From: Phycisphaerales bacterium
GTDB lineage: Bacteria; Planctomycetota; Phycisphaerae; UBA1845; Fen-1342
Direction of reading: 5' to 3'
DNA length: 64,000 nt
NCBI GenBank assembly: GCA_022839625.1
Contig: JALHJL010000011.1
Span: 26,440-90,439 of the forward strand
Of the stretch, positions 8,689 through 18,400 are shown one piece after another. The position numbers were made by a program, and so were the translations under genes. Under the pieces are notes generated by a model. That model was given only the letters and a program-made list of their open reading frames with translations. It searched no databases and was not told the origin of the DNA. How positions within the stretch are numbered: the first letter of the stretch is position 1; every line of letters begins with the position of its first letter.

Positions 8689-9537
8689 ATGCGTTGGCTG
8701 AACAACGTGAAGACCGCAGTCTTACTCGGGTCGCTGATGGGGCTCTGCCTCGCCATCGGTTACTTCGCCGCCGGCGGCAGCTCCCAGGGCGTCATCGTTG
8801 GGTTCCTGTTTGGCGTGCTGGCCAATGGCATCGCGTTCTTCTTCTCCGACAAGATCGCCTTGGCCGCGATGGGGGCGCGCCAGATCACGCGCGAGCAGAT
8901 GCCGGAGCTCATCGAGATGGTCGAGCGGCTCGCGCTGCGTGCCGGCCTGCCGATGCCGCGCGTCTACGTGTGCCCGCAGACGGCGCCGAACGCGTTCGCA
9001 ACCGGGCGCAACCCGCGCCACGCGGCCGTCGCCGTCACGGCCGGCATGTTGCAGAACTTCCCGCCCCACGAGATCGAGGGCGTCATCGCCCACGAGCTTG
9101 CCCACGTGAAGCACCGCGACGTGCTCATCAGCACCATCGCCGCCGTTCTCGCGGGCATGATCAGCATGGTCGCTTACATGCTGATGCTCGGCGGGCGCGG
9201 CCGCGACAACCCGCTGGGTGCCGTGGGCGCTCTCGCCATGTTCATTCTGGCACCCCTGGCGGCTGGGCTGATTCAGGCCGCCATCTCTCGGCAGCGGGAG
9301 TTTGCGGCGGACTCGTATGGCGGGGAGCTGTGCGGCGATCCGCTCAAGCTGGCGTCGGCCCTGGCCCGGCTGGGCCGCGCCAACGAGCGGACGCCCACGA
9401 ACACGAACCCCGCGTTCCACAACCTGTATATCGTGGAGCCGCTGTCGGGCGGCGGTATCACGTCGCTATTCAGCACGCACCCGCCGCTGGAGAAGCGCAT
9501 CGCCGCCCTCCAGCAGCAGGCAACGGGCATGCGCTGA
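8689..9537 (+). CDS. htpX: HtpX-type M48 membrane zinc protease
   Basis: HtpX degrades misfolded or damaged inner-membrane proteins in envelope stress quality control. Two N-terminal membrane helices (about residues 9-28 and 34-52) precede the cytoplasmic protease domain with HELAH (His135, Glu136, His139) and the third zinc ligand Glu204 in QREFAAD. Two further hydrophobic segments lie between these motifs (about 146-168 and 178-200), as in E. coli HtpX. The ATG at 8689 is preferred because GGAGG (8676-8680) lies eight bases upstream and the product (282 residues) matches the family length; the open frame extends further upstream without plausible coding. Monocistronic. Confidence 0.93.
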   Translation: MRWLNNVKTAVLLGSLMGLCLAIGYFAAGGSSQGVIVGFLFGVLANGIAFFFSDKIALAAMGARQITREQMPELIEMVERLALRAGLPMPRVYVCPQTAPNAFATGRNPRHAAVAVTAGMLQNFPPHEIEGVIAHELAHVKHRDVLISTIAAVLAGMISMVAYMLMLGGRGRDNPLGAVGALAMFILAPLAAGLIQAAISRQREFAADSYGGELCGDPLKLASALARLGRANERTPTNTNPAFHNLYIVEPLSGGGITSLFSTHPPLEKRIAALQQQATGMR

Positions 9538-10482
9538 TCATCGGACGCTGGCAGCCGGCCGCGGCCGGGTTGCGCACGAACTTCGGGCCCGCGGTTCCGC
9601 TGGACGGAATCCTGAAAACCGCGCGCGGTACTGTTGCACGCAAAGACCCAGGTAGGTGAGCTGGGCCGCTACGGGGTGGTGGGCGATCCCAAAGGGCCCA
9701 CTGGAGCGACGGAGATTTGCGTTCACCAGGTGTTTGGCGCTCGCACAGATGAAGGGGAAGCGAGCAGGACACCGCGAGCCGGTTCGCGATGCGAAGCGGC
9801 GGCGTCTCATTTGGCCCCCAAGGGGACCATGACGTCAGGTTGCGGCCTTCTGGAATCAGCCCTAAGCGCGGCCAGAACCGCACGTGGTTATCGGACTCAT
9901 TTTTGAAGCGCGGCTTTCTGGCGGATTGTCAGCTCATGCAACGCTATGTCAGACAAACGCTTATGTTCGACATGGCGTTGAGTCCTCGAATCTTCTTGCC
10001 TTTCCGGCCTGGTGTGACACACTTCAAAAAGCGGCGTGCTCAGTTCGTGACAGGACACGGTGCGCGCCAGCAGACCACGAGCGGCGCGGTGCTAAGACCG
10101 AGTTTGAACGTGCGAACCCCTATTGCCGTGCACGTTATGGAACGATGGAAGGTAAGTCTCCTGTTTGGAGCGTACGTCGGTGGTCCTCTTTCCGTCTGGG
10201 CGCCCGTTGAAAGAGGGGACTGGCTCCGCGCCGGCGGGCTCTTGCCGCATCGCTGCGTGGTTTTCTCGCGGGGCCTGTACCCCTTCTCAACGGACTGCTA
10301 AGCGATTCAGAGCTTCCTTGTCCGGACTGTCCCTCAACGGCAGCCGAGGCAATTCGTCGGCTTGCCGCGTGGGGCGTTGGAACTCGCCGAATCGGCCCCA
10401 ATTCCAAGTTGCGAAGAGTGGTGGCTGTTAAGCGGACTTCTGTGCATCAAGCGACGTTCGGTGCAAGACAAGGAGAAGGACC
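9538..10482. other. Long noncoding gap with one inverted copy of the 88-bp repeat
   Basis: Almost 950 bases with no supportable gene. The middle (about 9830-10170) looks less GC-rich than the genes around it and its open frames give low-complexity, unrecognisable peptides. It could be decayed mobile DNA, but I see no transposase motif or terminal repeats. Repeat copy C lies at 10205-10292. Confidence 0.5.
10205..10292 (-). repeat. 88-bp dispersed repeat, copy C (inverted)
   Basis: The reverse complement aligns end to end with 6272-6359, sharing CGTTGAGAA at one end and CTTTCAACG at the other, plus ACCACGCAGCG and CGGAGCCAGTCCCCT. Exactly 88 bases, like copy B. Confidence 0.87.
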
Positions 10483-11253
10483 ATGAACGGGTGGCGAAGT
10501 GTGCTGTGTGGATTGGCGTGCTGTTTGGCTGTGCCAGCATTGGCCCAGCAGCAGGCGGCCATCATCGTATCGGACGCGCCCGAGGCGCAACTCGACGAGC
10601 GTACGTACGCCATTCACTTCGACGTTGAGGAGACGGGGCTTGCGACGAACTATGCCGTTTGGCTCTTCCCCGCGGAATTCGGCATGGACGGTACGCTGAC
10701 GGCGGCAATTGACGGTGCGCCCGTCTACACCGTTTGCGTTCTGTCGAGCGGGGCCGACGGCTCGTCAGTGACGGTGCCAACGGAGAACCAAGTCGGACAC
10801 GGGGCCTCTTATGAGCATCCGTTGCCGCCACCCGCTGAGGCATCCGCCTGGCCGCCGGGCGGAGGTGGGATCTACGCCTATCTCGAAGGCAACGCGATGC
10901 AGTCTTGCTACTGCAAGACCGTCGGCAACTGGCAAGTCTGCCTGTTGACGAGGCCGAATCCGCCTGAGTGGCGAATTGTCATCTTCCGCAGGATTGATGG
11001 CAAATGGGTGAAGGTTTACGACAGCGGTTGGCAACCGGGTCAGGAGCCGCCGGAGAACGAGCCGCTGGAGAGCCGGACGCCGCCGGTGGATGAGGGTCTA
11101 GCGACGGCTTGGCAGCTATTGTCGCAATTCTGCCGCGACTTCTGGGACGATCTGGAAACTGCCAATTCCTTTACGCAGGCACTCGCTGACTACTTCGCCG
11201 AGCGCGGCTGGACAATTCCGGACTCCGCCGCGGCATCCTCGCCGGCGCCGTAA
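10483..11253 (+). CDS. Exported protein of unknown function
   Basis: The 256-residue product starts with a clear Sec signal peptide (positive start, hydrophobic core to about residue 20, likely cleavage after ALA near residue 22). AAGGAGAAGG lies a few bases before ATG 10483, so the start is secure. The mature part has six or more Cys, including SCYCKT near residue 143, and ends in a low-complexity Ala/Ser/Pro tail. An Asp/Glu-rich helix-forming segment lies at about 205-240. I recognise no family. It stands alone between two long gaps. Confidence 0.65.
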   Translation: MNGWRSVLCGLACCLAVPALAQQQAAIIVSDAPEAQLDERTYAIHFDVEETGLATNYAVWLFPAEFGMDGTLTAAIDGAPVYTVCVLSSGADGSSVTVPTENQVGHGASYEHPLPPPAEASAWPPGGGGIYAYLEGNAMQSCYCKTVGNWQVCLLTRPNPPEWRIVIFRRIDGKWVKVYDSGWQPGQEPPENEPLESRTPPVDEGLATAWQLLSQFCRDFWDDLETANSFTQALADYFAERGWTIPDSAAASSPAP

Positions 11254-11681
11254 CGGTGTGCCGACGAGGTTGATGCCGAGGATCGTCGGTGTCCGGCCTG
11301 TGCGGGATCCTTCCTCTTCCGCGAACGTAAGTGCTGCGACGGCGAAGCGTCGGCGACTCCGGGTGTTACGCATGCACCTCCCGTCGGCGAACGTTGTGGG
11401 CTGCGCGGGGCGCCAGCGCGAATGGGAGGTTGGTCAGTCACCACGATCCTGCGATGCCCCATGACTCGGCTTGCATCATGGGAGACCGGAGATGTCAACT
11501 CGAAGGCTGCTGCGGGCTGCGTCCGGCGCAGGCGCCCGCAACGTAACCCTTCCAGAATGAAGCCCCGCGCGCCGCTCGGCTCCCAGCCGGGCATGGGGGC
11601 AGCGCTGGCAACGTCGAGCGGGTCTCTCGGACGGATGGCGCCCGGACCGCGGACGGGCGCCGCGCGGCGTGTGGCTGTTAG
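11254..11681. other. Noncoding gap, nothing recognised
   Basis: No gene, RNA motif or repeat that I can support is visible in these 430 bases before the PEP-CTERM promoter. Confidence 0.5.
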
Positions 11682-11742
11682 ATACGATATGAGATATTAT
11701 TTCAGAAATCGTATTGACAGAGACTCTCCGCTCCTGTAAAGT
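11682..11742 (+). promoter_or_regulatory. Sigma-70 promoter with overlapping inverted repeat for the PEP-CTERM pair
   Basis: A perfect -35 TTGACA (11714-11719) and -10 TAAAGT (11737-11742) are 17 bases apart. An inverted repeat ATACGAT (11682-11688) / ATCGTAT (11708-11714) lies in a locally A+T-rich stretch and touches the -35, the classic position for a repressor or class-II activator site. The regulator is unknown. Confidence 0.6.
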
Positions 11743-12094
11743 GCAAGAACTGCGGGAGCCCGCGCAGCCGTCCGGTCCCGTGGGCGAAGGAAGAAACGGG
11801 GCGGTCGTGCTGCCGCGGGCCGCTGACCGCAGATGGCCCGATCCGGGACAGCCGCTGGTTGGCGGATGGAGCCAGGCGCCGGCGCGGGAGCGCCGGCGTG
11901 GACGAAGATTGCAGAGAGGAGAAGAGTAGTTCGTTGAGGGGCGTCGGCGGCGGGTGCTGCTCCTCCCGGCGAGCGCGGCGCAGGCTGCCGCAGTGCCTCA
12001 GCGAAGAATCCGTCGGAACCGAAGCCAAGGTGCCCGCGTGCGCGGCGCGTGTCCGCGGCGGGGAGCCGGAGGCGCATTTCAGAGGAGGCAGGAC
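11743..12094 (+). other. Long 5' leader of the PEP-CTERM transcript
   Basis: About 350 bases separate the promoter from the first ATG without a convincing gene. A strong hairpin is present, arms CGCCGGCGC (11877-11885) and GCGCCGGCG (11890-11898) with a GGGA loop. I do not recognise a known riboswitch class. Confidence 0.4.
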
Positions 12095-12751
12095 ATGTCG
12101 ACGAACAGAATCTGGGCGCTCGTATTGGTGGTCGCGGTCGCGTGCAGCACGGCCGCCCTGGCCGATGGCATCACGGTCTACAACAACTTTGGGCCGGGAA
12201 ACGACGGGTTTGAAGTCTACACGGGGTGGTCTTGGATGATCGCCGGGGTGGGTTCAGGCTTCGACCCTGTCCAGAACGCGCAGTGGTTCTCTCCGAGCGA
12301 CAGCGGGCCGCTGTCCGACATCTATATCGCCCTGCGTAGGGTGATCCCGCCATATAAGGACATGTTCGTGCGGCTCTGCGCCAACAACAACTTCGAACCG
12401 CCGACGGAGGCGAACGTTGTAGAAGAATGGTTGGTGAACCCGGCGACGCTTCCGTTCGCCGGCTCGCAGGGGGCGCCGGCTCACCTGGTCAGTGCGCTGC
12501 AACCGACGTTGGAAGCCGGACAGAGCTACGTGATCTGGGTCGGATTCGACAACAACGGGAATGGCGCCTGGGCGCCGAACATTTTCAACGAGTACGTACC
12601 GCGGCGGCAGCGTACCTACGAGTACTCCGGTTGGCAGTGGCAACCGCTGGGCGACGCCAGGGCCGGCGCCCTGCGCGTGGACATCGTTCCCGAACCCGCG
12701 TCATTGGCACTGCTGCTGTGTGGGCTGCTGACAGTCGTGCGGCGTCGCTAG
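12095..12751 (+). CDS. PEP-CTERM sorting-domain protein (first of tandem pair)
   Basis: The 218-residue exported protein has a signal peptide (cleavage near ALA-DG, residue 23), then VYNNFGPGNDGFEVYTG shared with its neighbour, and a C-terminal PEP-CTERM module: VPEPAS, a hydrophobic segment (LALLLCGLLTVV) and RRR. Such tails are recognised by exosortases, which cut and anchor proteins at the surface; none is in this window. AGAGGAGGCAGGA precedes ATG 12095 and the identical leader recurs before the second paralogue. The body (about 170 residues) is a beta-rich domain with aromatic and Gly residues. The function of the mature protein is unknown. Confidence 0.85.
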   Translation: MSTNRIWALVLVVAVACSTAALADGITVYNNFGPGNDGFEVYTGWSWMIAGVGSGFDPVQNAQWFSPSDSGPLSDIYIALRRVIPPYKDMFVRLCANNNFEPPTEANVVEEWLVNPATLPFAGSQGAPAHLVSALQPTLEAGQSYVIWVGFDNNGNGAWAPNIFNEYVPRRQRTYEYSGWQWQPLGDARAGALRVDIVPEPASLALLLCGLLTVVRRR

Positions 12752-12823
12752 AGGCGAGCTTCGCTCGTGCGCGCCGTTTCGTTCATGGACGGGCATTCAC
12801 ACAGATCAGAGGAGGCAGGACAA

Positions 12824-13456
12824 ATGTTCCGTAATCGCAAACGCTGGTGGGCCATAGCGCTCGTCGGTGCCGCGTGCGGTGCCGTCGCCACAGCCGATAC
12901 GATCATGGCCTACAACAACTTCGGACCGGGCAACGACGGGTTCGAGTACCTCACGGGGACGTCCTGGGCTATGGGTGGGTACCTCGGGCCCAAGCAACAC
13001 GCTCAATCGTTCACCGCAGAAGCCGGCGGTCCGCTGACCGACGTCTACTTGGGGATCTTCAATGTTCTGAGCGGGGGTAACGTGACAATACGTGTGGCCA
13101 ACAACATCAACTTCGCGGGCCCGACGTACGCGGACATCTTGGAAGAGTGGTTCGTGGCCAGCGTTCCCGGGTCAAGCGGCAGTCCCGTGACTCACCTGGT
13201 CAGTCAGAACCAGCCACTCCTGGACGCCGGCGAGAACTACTGGCTTTGGATCACCGTCGCGACGGGGACAGTCGGGTGGGGCTACGCTCCGGACTCGTCG
13301 TTGTCGGTCCCCCGCAGGACGCGCAACTCCGACACCGACGCGTGGGGCGCCCTGACATACGGCAGGCCCGGCGCCTTGCGTGTGGACGTGGTGCCCGAGC
13401 CGCAAGCGCTGGTCCTGCTACTGGCCGGGCTGGCGGTGTTTGGGCGTCGGAGTTGA
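12824..13456 (+). CDS. PEP-CTERM sorting-domain protein (second of tandem pair)
   Basis: A 210-residue paralogue of the preceding gene. It shares the signal peptide layout, AYNNFGPGNDGFEYLTG just after cleavage, LTDVYLGI versus LSDIYIAL, HLVSQNQPLLDAGENYWLWI versus HLVSALQPTLEAGQSYVIWV, and GALRVDVVPEP before the membrane segment. The tail VPEPQALVLLLAGLAVFGRRS is a complete PEP-CTERM module. ATG 12824 has the same AGAGGAGGCAGGA leader as its neighbour, 72 bases after that gene, so the pair is probably one transcript made by tandem duplication. Surface or matrix protein (inference). Confidence 0.85.
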   Translation: MFRNRKRWWAIALVGAACGAVATADTIMAYNNFGPGNDGFEYLTGTSWAMGGYLGPKQHAQSFTAEAGGPLTDVYLGIFNVLSGGNVTIRVANNINFAGPTYADILEEWFVASVPGSSGSPVTHLVSQNQPLLDAGENYWLWITVATGTVGWGYAPDSSLSVPRRTRNSDTDAWGALTYGRPGALRVDVVPEPQALVLLLAGLAVFGRRS

Positions 13457-13576
13457 GCTGGGACCGGAGCTGCGCGGGAACGATCACACCGCACGCAGCC
13501 GAAGGGCTGGAGTTGCCTGGTCCCGAGAGCCCGCAGAAGGAACTGCCGAACGTTGCTGGCCGGGCCATGCTGGAGC

Positions 13577-13620
13577 AGGAGAAGCCGGCGAGGCGCGTGT
13601 CCGCCGGCTCCTCCTTTCTG
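13577..13620 (+). terminator. Probable Rho-independent terminator after the PEP-CTERM pair
   Basis: The arms AGGAGAAGCCGGCG (13577-13590) and CGCCGGCTCCTCCT (13602-13615) pair over 14 bases with one mismatch around an 11-base loop, followed by a short TTCT tract. The T run is poor, but the stem is strong and correctly placed. Confidence 0.5.
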
Positions 13621-13848
13621 CCCCCGCGGTCGGCAGCGGGCGGTTCCGCCACGGGCAACCTGCCGCTCGATGCCACCCGCGCGCGGAGCTGGCCGCTCAT
13701 GCAGACGGCAGATCGGCCAGCTCCCGCGGACCGTCAGCGCTACACAAACTGCCGCGCCGGATTGCTCGCATGGCGCACCATTGCAATGATTTCCGGGGCG
13801 CTGTAACGTCACCGCTCGTCCCCGCAAGCGCTGGTTGTGCGGGTGAAT

Positions 13849-13887
13849 TGGCTCCTCTGCGGAGACCGCGTACCGCCGCAGGAGCCA
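13849..13887 (+). promoter_or_regulatory. Hairpin that could cover the ribosome-binding site of the next gene
   Basis: TGGCTCCT (13849-13856) is the exact complement of AGGAGCCA (13880-13887), which contains the AGGAG used by the GTG start at 13893. Additional G-C pairs extend the stem inward. This would sequester the site in the mRNA (inference). Confidence 0.4.
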
Positions 13888-13892
13888 GTCGC

Positions 13893-15191
13893 GTGTCGGA
13901 CGAACGGGTGACTATGGCACCTACCACAACCCGGCGAGCGCCGGCGTTTGAGCAAGAGTTGCGCGACATCCTGCTGCGAGTCCGCAGCGCGCTGGTGAGC
14001 GTCCTCGAGGCTGCCGGCGGCTACGGCCCGCGCGTGAAGGACGTGTGCGATGCACTCCACGTCCACCGTAAGCTGGGTTGGCAGATCGCGAAAGTCGCGT
14101 GCCATGCAAGTCCCTTTGTGGCGGCCCGCTTCATGCCCCCGCCGGGCGGGGTGAAGACGTTCCTCGAGGCGGCGGTAGCGCGCCACGTCCCTACCCCTCT
14201 CGTGGAGCGCGCCAGAACGGCCTTTACCGACTTTGAGCGCTTCGTGGCCGTCCATGCGGGCGACCGCGCGTCGCTGGAGATGATGCTGGGTTCCTGTTCG
14301 CCGGACCTGAACGGAGCGGCCCAGCTTACGGCCCGCAAGGCCGCGTTCACGGGCAACAGCGCCATCTTCGGCGCGCAGGCCCGAGCGCACCTGGTGGCGG
14401 CCTTTGTGTATCCCTCGTCCAAACGGGGCTGGTTCGACGTGGCGCGCCTGCACAGCCTGGTCGAATTTCGGCGCAACCGGCCGAATGTCCCGTGGGTGAT
14501 CGCCCGGACCCGCACGGCAGACGACGACTACCGGCAGCGTTTTCCCGAGGCGCGTGAGCCCTTGGCCGTCGCCCCCGGGGGAGGCGCGTCGTCTGGAGTG
14601 CCGTTGCTGCCGCAATTCTGCTCCACCCCGCTGCCTCAACTCCGCCGGCGTTTGGACGCCTCGGGCTGGGTGATCGAGGAGTTGGTGGAAACCGCGGTCG
14701 GGAAGACGGGAGCCCTGACGCTGGTGACCGGCGAGCTGACCCGCGAGACCGCGCGTACGTACAAGAGCAAGCACACGCAGCACATGGACTGGGGCGTATG
14801 GGTCACCACGCCCTGCGAAGTCCTCGTTTTTGACCAGTTCATCCACGAGGGGCTTTTCCCACCAGCTCCGCGCGAAGTACGGCTTTACGCCAATCTCGTC
14901 GACCCAGCCCGGTTTGCCGACGGTCAACTGCTGCCCGTGTTCGAGCGGGTAGAAACGCCCGGCTGCGGCCTCGAAGTCGTCCACACGCCGGATGTCCCGC
15001 GCTACGGCGAGATGGCCCGCTACGTTTTCGAACGTCTGGGTTGGGATCCGGCACAATTCGAGCTGTACCGGCTTCGCATGCAGTTTCCGCCCATCCCTAC
15101 GGCCGCGGTCGTGCGCCACGTGCTCTGGCCGTCGCGAGCGGCGGCGGTCCGCAACGGACCCGGCAAGCCGCGCACGCGTCCGGCGGACTGA
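13893..15191 (+). CDS. Conserved-looking cytoplasmic protein of unknown function
   Basis: A 432-residue soluble protein with no signal peptide or membrane segment. The N-terminal 70 residues (ELRDILLRVRSALVSVLEAAGGYGPRVKDVCDALHVHRKLGWQIAKV) look like a helical DNA-binding or helix-turn-helix-like region; the rest is mixed alpha/beta with no motif I know. GTG 13893 is preferred over ATG 13914 because AGGAG (13880-13884) is eight bases upstream; the longer open frame upstream overlaps the terminator region and is not credible. The site may be masked by a hairpin. I do not recognise the family. Confidence 0.65.
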   Translation: MSDERVTMAPTTTRRAPAFEQELRDILLRVRSALVSVLEAAGGYGPRVKDVCDALHVHRKLGWQIAKVACHASPFVAARFMPPPGGVKTFLEAAVARHVPTPLVERARTAFTDFERFVAVHAGDRASLEMMLGSCSPDLNGAAQLTARKAAFTGNSAIFGAQARAHLVAAFVYPSSKRGWFDVARLHSLVEFRRNRPNVPWVIARTRTADDDYRQRFPEAREPLAVAPGGGASSGVPLLPQFCSTPLPQLRRRLDASGWVIEELVETAVGKTGALTLVTGELTRETARTYKSKHTQHMDWGVWVTTPCEVLVFDQFIHEGLFPPAPREVRLYANLVDPARFADGQLLPVFERVETPGCGLEVVHTPDVPRYGEMARYVFERLGWDPAQFELYRLRMQFPPIPTAAVVRHVLWPSRAAAVRNGPGKPRTRPAD

Positions 15192-15420
15192 ATCGCCGTG
15201 CGCGGTCATGCGCGTGCAGCCAAGCGATCGAGGTTCGCGCGGCAGGACCGGGCCAGGGGCACGTCCCGGCACGCATCCTTGATGGGGAGCGGCTCTCGTC
15301 CCCGATCCCGCCGCTGGGTTTCATGGGCTTTCATGTTCTCCCAACGGCGGCCATTGACCGCCGGCCCGGCAGCCCGATAATGGCTCCCTGTGCGTTGGAA
15401 CTCGCTTCGGTCGAGAGCCA

Positions 15421-18400
15421 TTGGTGCGGTCCGATCCTAACGTCATCTCGCCGCCGATCGCCCGGCGCAGCGCGTGCTGCGCGCACCGGGCGCGCCTGGC
15501 TTGGTGTGCGCTGTTGATCGCGGTGGCGGGAACCGCCCCGGCAGCCGCCCAGTTCGACTTCAGCGACGAGCCGCTGCTGGCGTCGGAGGTCAGTGCGGCG
15601 GACCTGGAGATGCGCGGGCGGTGGGTGCGCCAATGGCGTGACGAGACGGGCCGCCTGATCCTCATGTTCAACGGCGGCTTCCGGCTCGACATGGGCCAGC
15701 GCCGGCTGTCATCCAACAACGCGGTCGTGTGGCTCGAACCCGGTCAAACGGACCGCGGCCGCAAGTTCTACGCGCTTACCGTCTACCTCTCGGAGAACGC
15801 GGCGATTCGCGAGCCGGGCGGCACCGTCACCGAAGACTCCGTGCTGCTGGTCCGCGGCCTGCGCACCAGCGGCCGGCTGATCAAGTACCACGATGCGTAC
15901 GCCCCGGAGAACCTGGAGGCGTCGCCGCTCTATCAGCAAGCACTGCGCGACCGGCTTGCGCTGGAGGAGCATGAGGAGGCTCCGCCGGCCGGTGCGCCGG
16001 AGATCGTGCGTCCTGCGGGGCCGGCCCCGGAGGTCGAGCGCCCCCAGCGCGTGGTCCGCTACCATCTGCCCAACATCGAGCCCGCCGAGACGCCGGACGG
16101 CGAGCGGGTCTTCGTGGCGACGGGCGGCGTGTATTTCTCGCAGAGCGGCGGCCCGGACGCGGCGGTACTCGAAATCCGCGCCGATCACGCCGTCGTCTTC
16201 CCGACGGAGGACACAACGGCGGCGTTCTTCGGCGCCGAGCTCGAAGGCGAACAGCGCAGCGAGCCGCCGCCCGCGCCGGCACCCCAGCCGCCGCCCGAGC
16301 AGCCGCCGGTGCCGGATACCGCGGTGCCCGGCGTACTGCCCGCCGAGGCGGTGTTGGGGTGGGGACAAGCGGGGCAGCAGAGCCGCATTCGGGCGGTGTA
16401 CCTGGAAGGAGACGTGGTTCTGTCGCTGGGCAACCGGTTCGTCCGCGCGGACCGGCTGTATTACGACTTCGAGCACGACCGGGCGCTGATTCTCGATGCG
16501 GTCTTCCGGGCGGACATTCCGGTCCGCGAGATACCGCTGTACGTGCGGGCGGCGGAGATTCGGCAGCTCTCGGCGCGGGAGTTCTCCGCGGAGAAGGCCC
16601 GCGTGACGACCAGCGAGTTCTACACCCCCAGCTATCACGTCGGGGCGGACAAGGTCTACGTCCGCGACCTCACCAAGCGCGACGCCGAGGGCCGGGCCAC
16701 CGGACCCTCGACCGGCGCGTACGAGATGCGAAACGCGACGCTCAACGTGGGCAACCTGCCGCTCGCCTGGTGGCCCTACAGCAAGGGCCGGCTCGAATCC
16801 AGCGAGACGCTGCTCCGCCGCATTAGCTCCGGTTACAGCAGCCGGCTGGGGTATCAGTTCGAATCGGCGTGGCACCTGTTCAACCTGCTCGGGATTCAGC
16901 CGCCCGAAGGGGTGGATGCGTCGCTGCTGCTGGACTACTACTCGGAGCGCGGCCCAGCGGTGGGCATCGACGTCGATTACGAGCGCGAGAAATACTATGG
17001 CCTGCTGCGCAGCTACTTCGTCTACGACCAGGGCGAAGACCGGCTGGGCCCATACCGCCGGCAGTTCGAGGAGCCGAGCACGCAGACGCGGGGCCGGGTC
17101 CTTTGGCGGCATCGCCACTACCTGCCCTACGGCTGGGAAGCCACCATCGAGGCCGCCTACGCCAGCGACGACTTCTACCTCGAAGAGTGGGAGAAGGAGG
17201 AGTGGTTCGAAGGCAAGGAGCAGGAGACCGTCCTTTACCTGAAACACGCCAAGGGGAACCAGGCGATTACCCTGCTCGCCAACTGGCGAATCCTCGACTT
17301 CCTGACGCAGACCGAGCATCTGCCGGAAGCGACCTATCGCCGCATCGGCGACACGTTCCTCGATCCGGTGGTGCTGTACCACGAGTCGCGCGTGGGCATG
17401 GTGCGCTACCTGCCGGACGACCGCCACGCGATCCAGTACTGGAAGTTCAACAACCGGAGCCGGACGGACCTGACGTTCCGGGCCGATGCACGGCAGGAGG
17501 CCGAGCTGCCCTTGAAGCTCGGCGCGCTGAATGTCGTACCGTTCACCTCGCTGCGCGGTACGTATTGGGACGGCCAGCCGCTCGAGGAGGGCACATTCTG
17601 GCGCGGGCTGGGCGTGTACGGCGTCCGCGGCGGCACGAGCCTCAGCCGGGTGTACGATGACGTCAACTCCGAGCTGTTCGACGTGCATCGCATCCGGCAC
17701 GTCATCCAACCGCAGTACGCGCTCTGGTGGGCCGGCGGCAGCACGCGCAGCCAGCTCATCACGCCTTTCGATTACGGCATCGAGACGATCGATCCGTTCT
17801 ACGGCATGCTGCTCGGCGTGCGGCAGACGTGGCAGACGAAGCGCGGCCTCGAGACGATGCGCCGAACCGTGGACCTGCTCACGCTGAACCTGGAGATGGG
17901 CCTGTTCGGCAACACCGAGGGCCGGGAGGACATCTCCAACGGCTGGGTCAACCCGCTGCGGCCGGAGAACAGCCGCACGCGCAACTACGTCGCCGGCGAT
18001 CTGATCTACCGCTTGAGCGACACCACCAGCTTCCTGTACGACTTCAACTACGACCTGAACGACGGCTCGTTCGACCGGCATGACTTCGCGATTGCGGTCG
18101 AACGCGATCCGCGCCTGTCGTACATGCTCGGCGCACGCTACGCCGGCGACATCGATATGAGCCTCGTCGGCGGCGGCTGGAACTACAAGCTCACCGAGAA
18201 GCACCTGACGGCGGTGCGCGCGTGGTGGGACGTCGATTCGGGCAAGGTCGGCGAGGTCACGTTGTCCTACGTTCGCCGGCTGCCACGCTGGTACGTGGGG
18301 ATCACGTTCGAATACGACAACGTGAGCGACGACACTTCGGTCATGCTCTCGCTCTGGCCGGAGGGAGTCCCCGAATGGACGCTGGGCTCCCGCCGCGTCT

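Noticed and set aside
9789..10301. Open frame of 170 codons in the gap after htpX, considered as a transposase remnant
   Set aside because: No transposase motif, terminal repeats or conserved residues; part of it is translated repeat copy C.
11743..12094. PEP-CTERM leader considered as a known riboswitch
   Set aside because: I could not match it to a known class (cobalamin, cyclic-di-GMP, glycine or others) by conserved core sequences; only a strong hairpin is clear.
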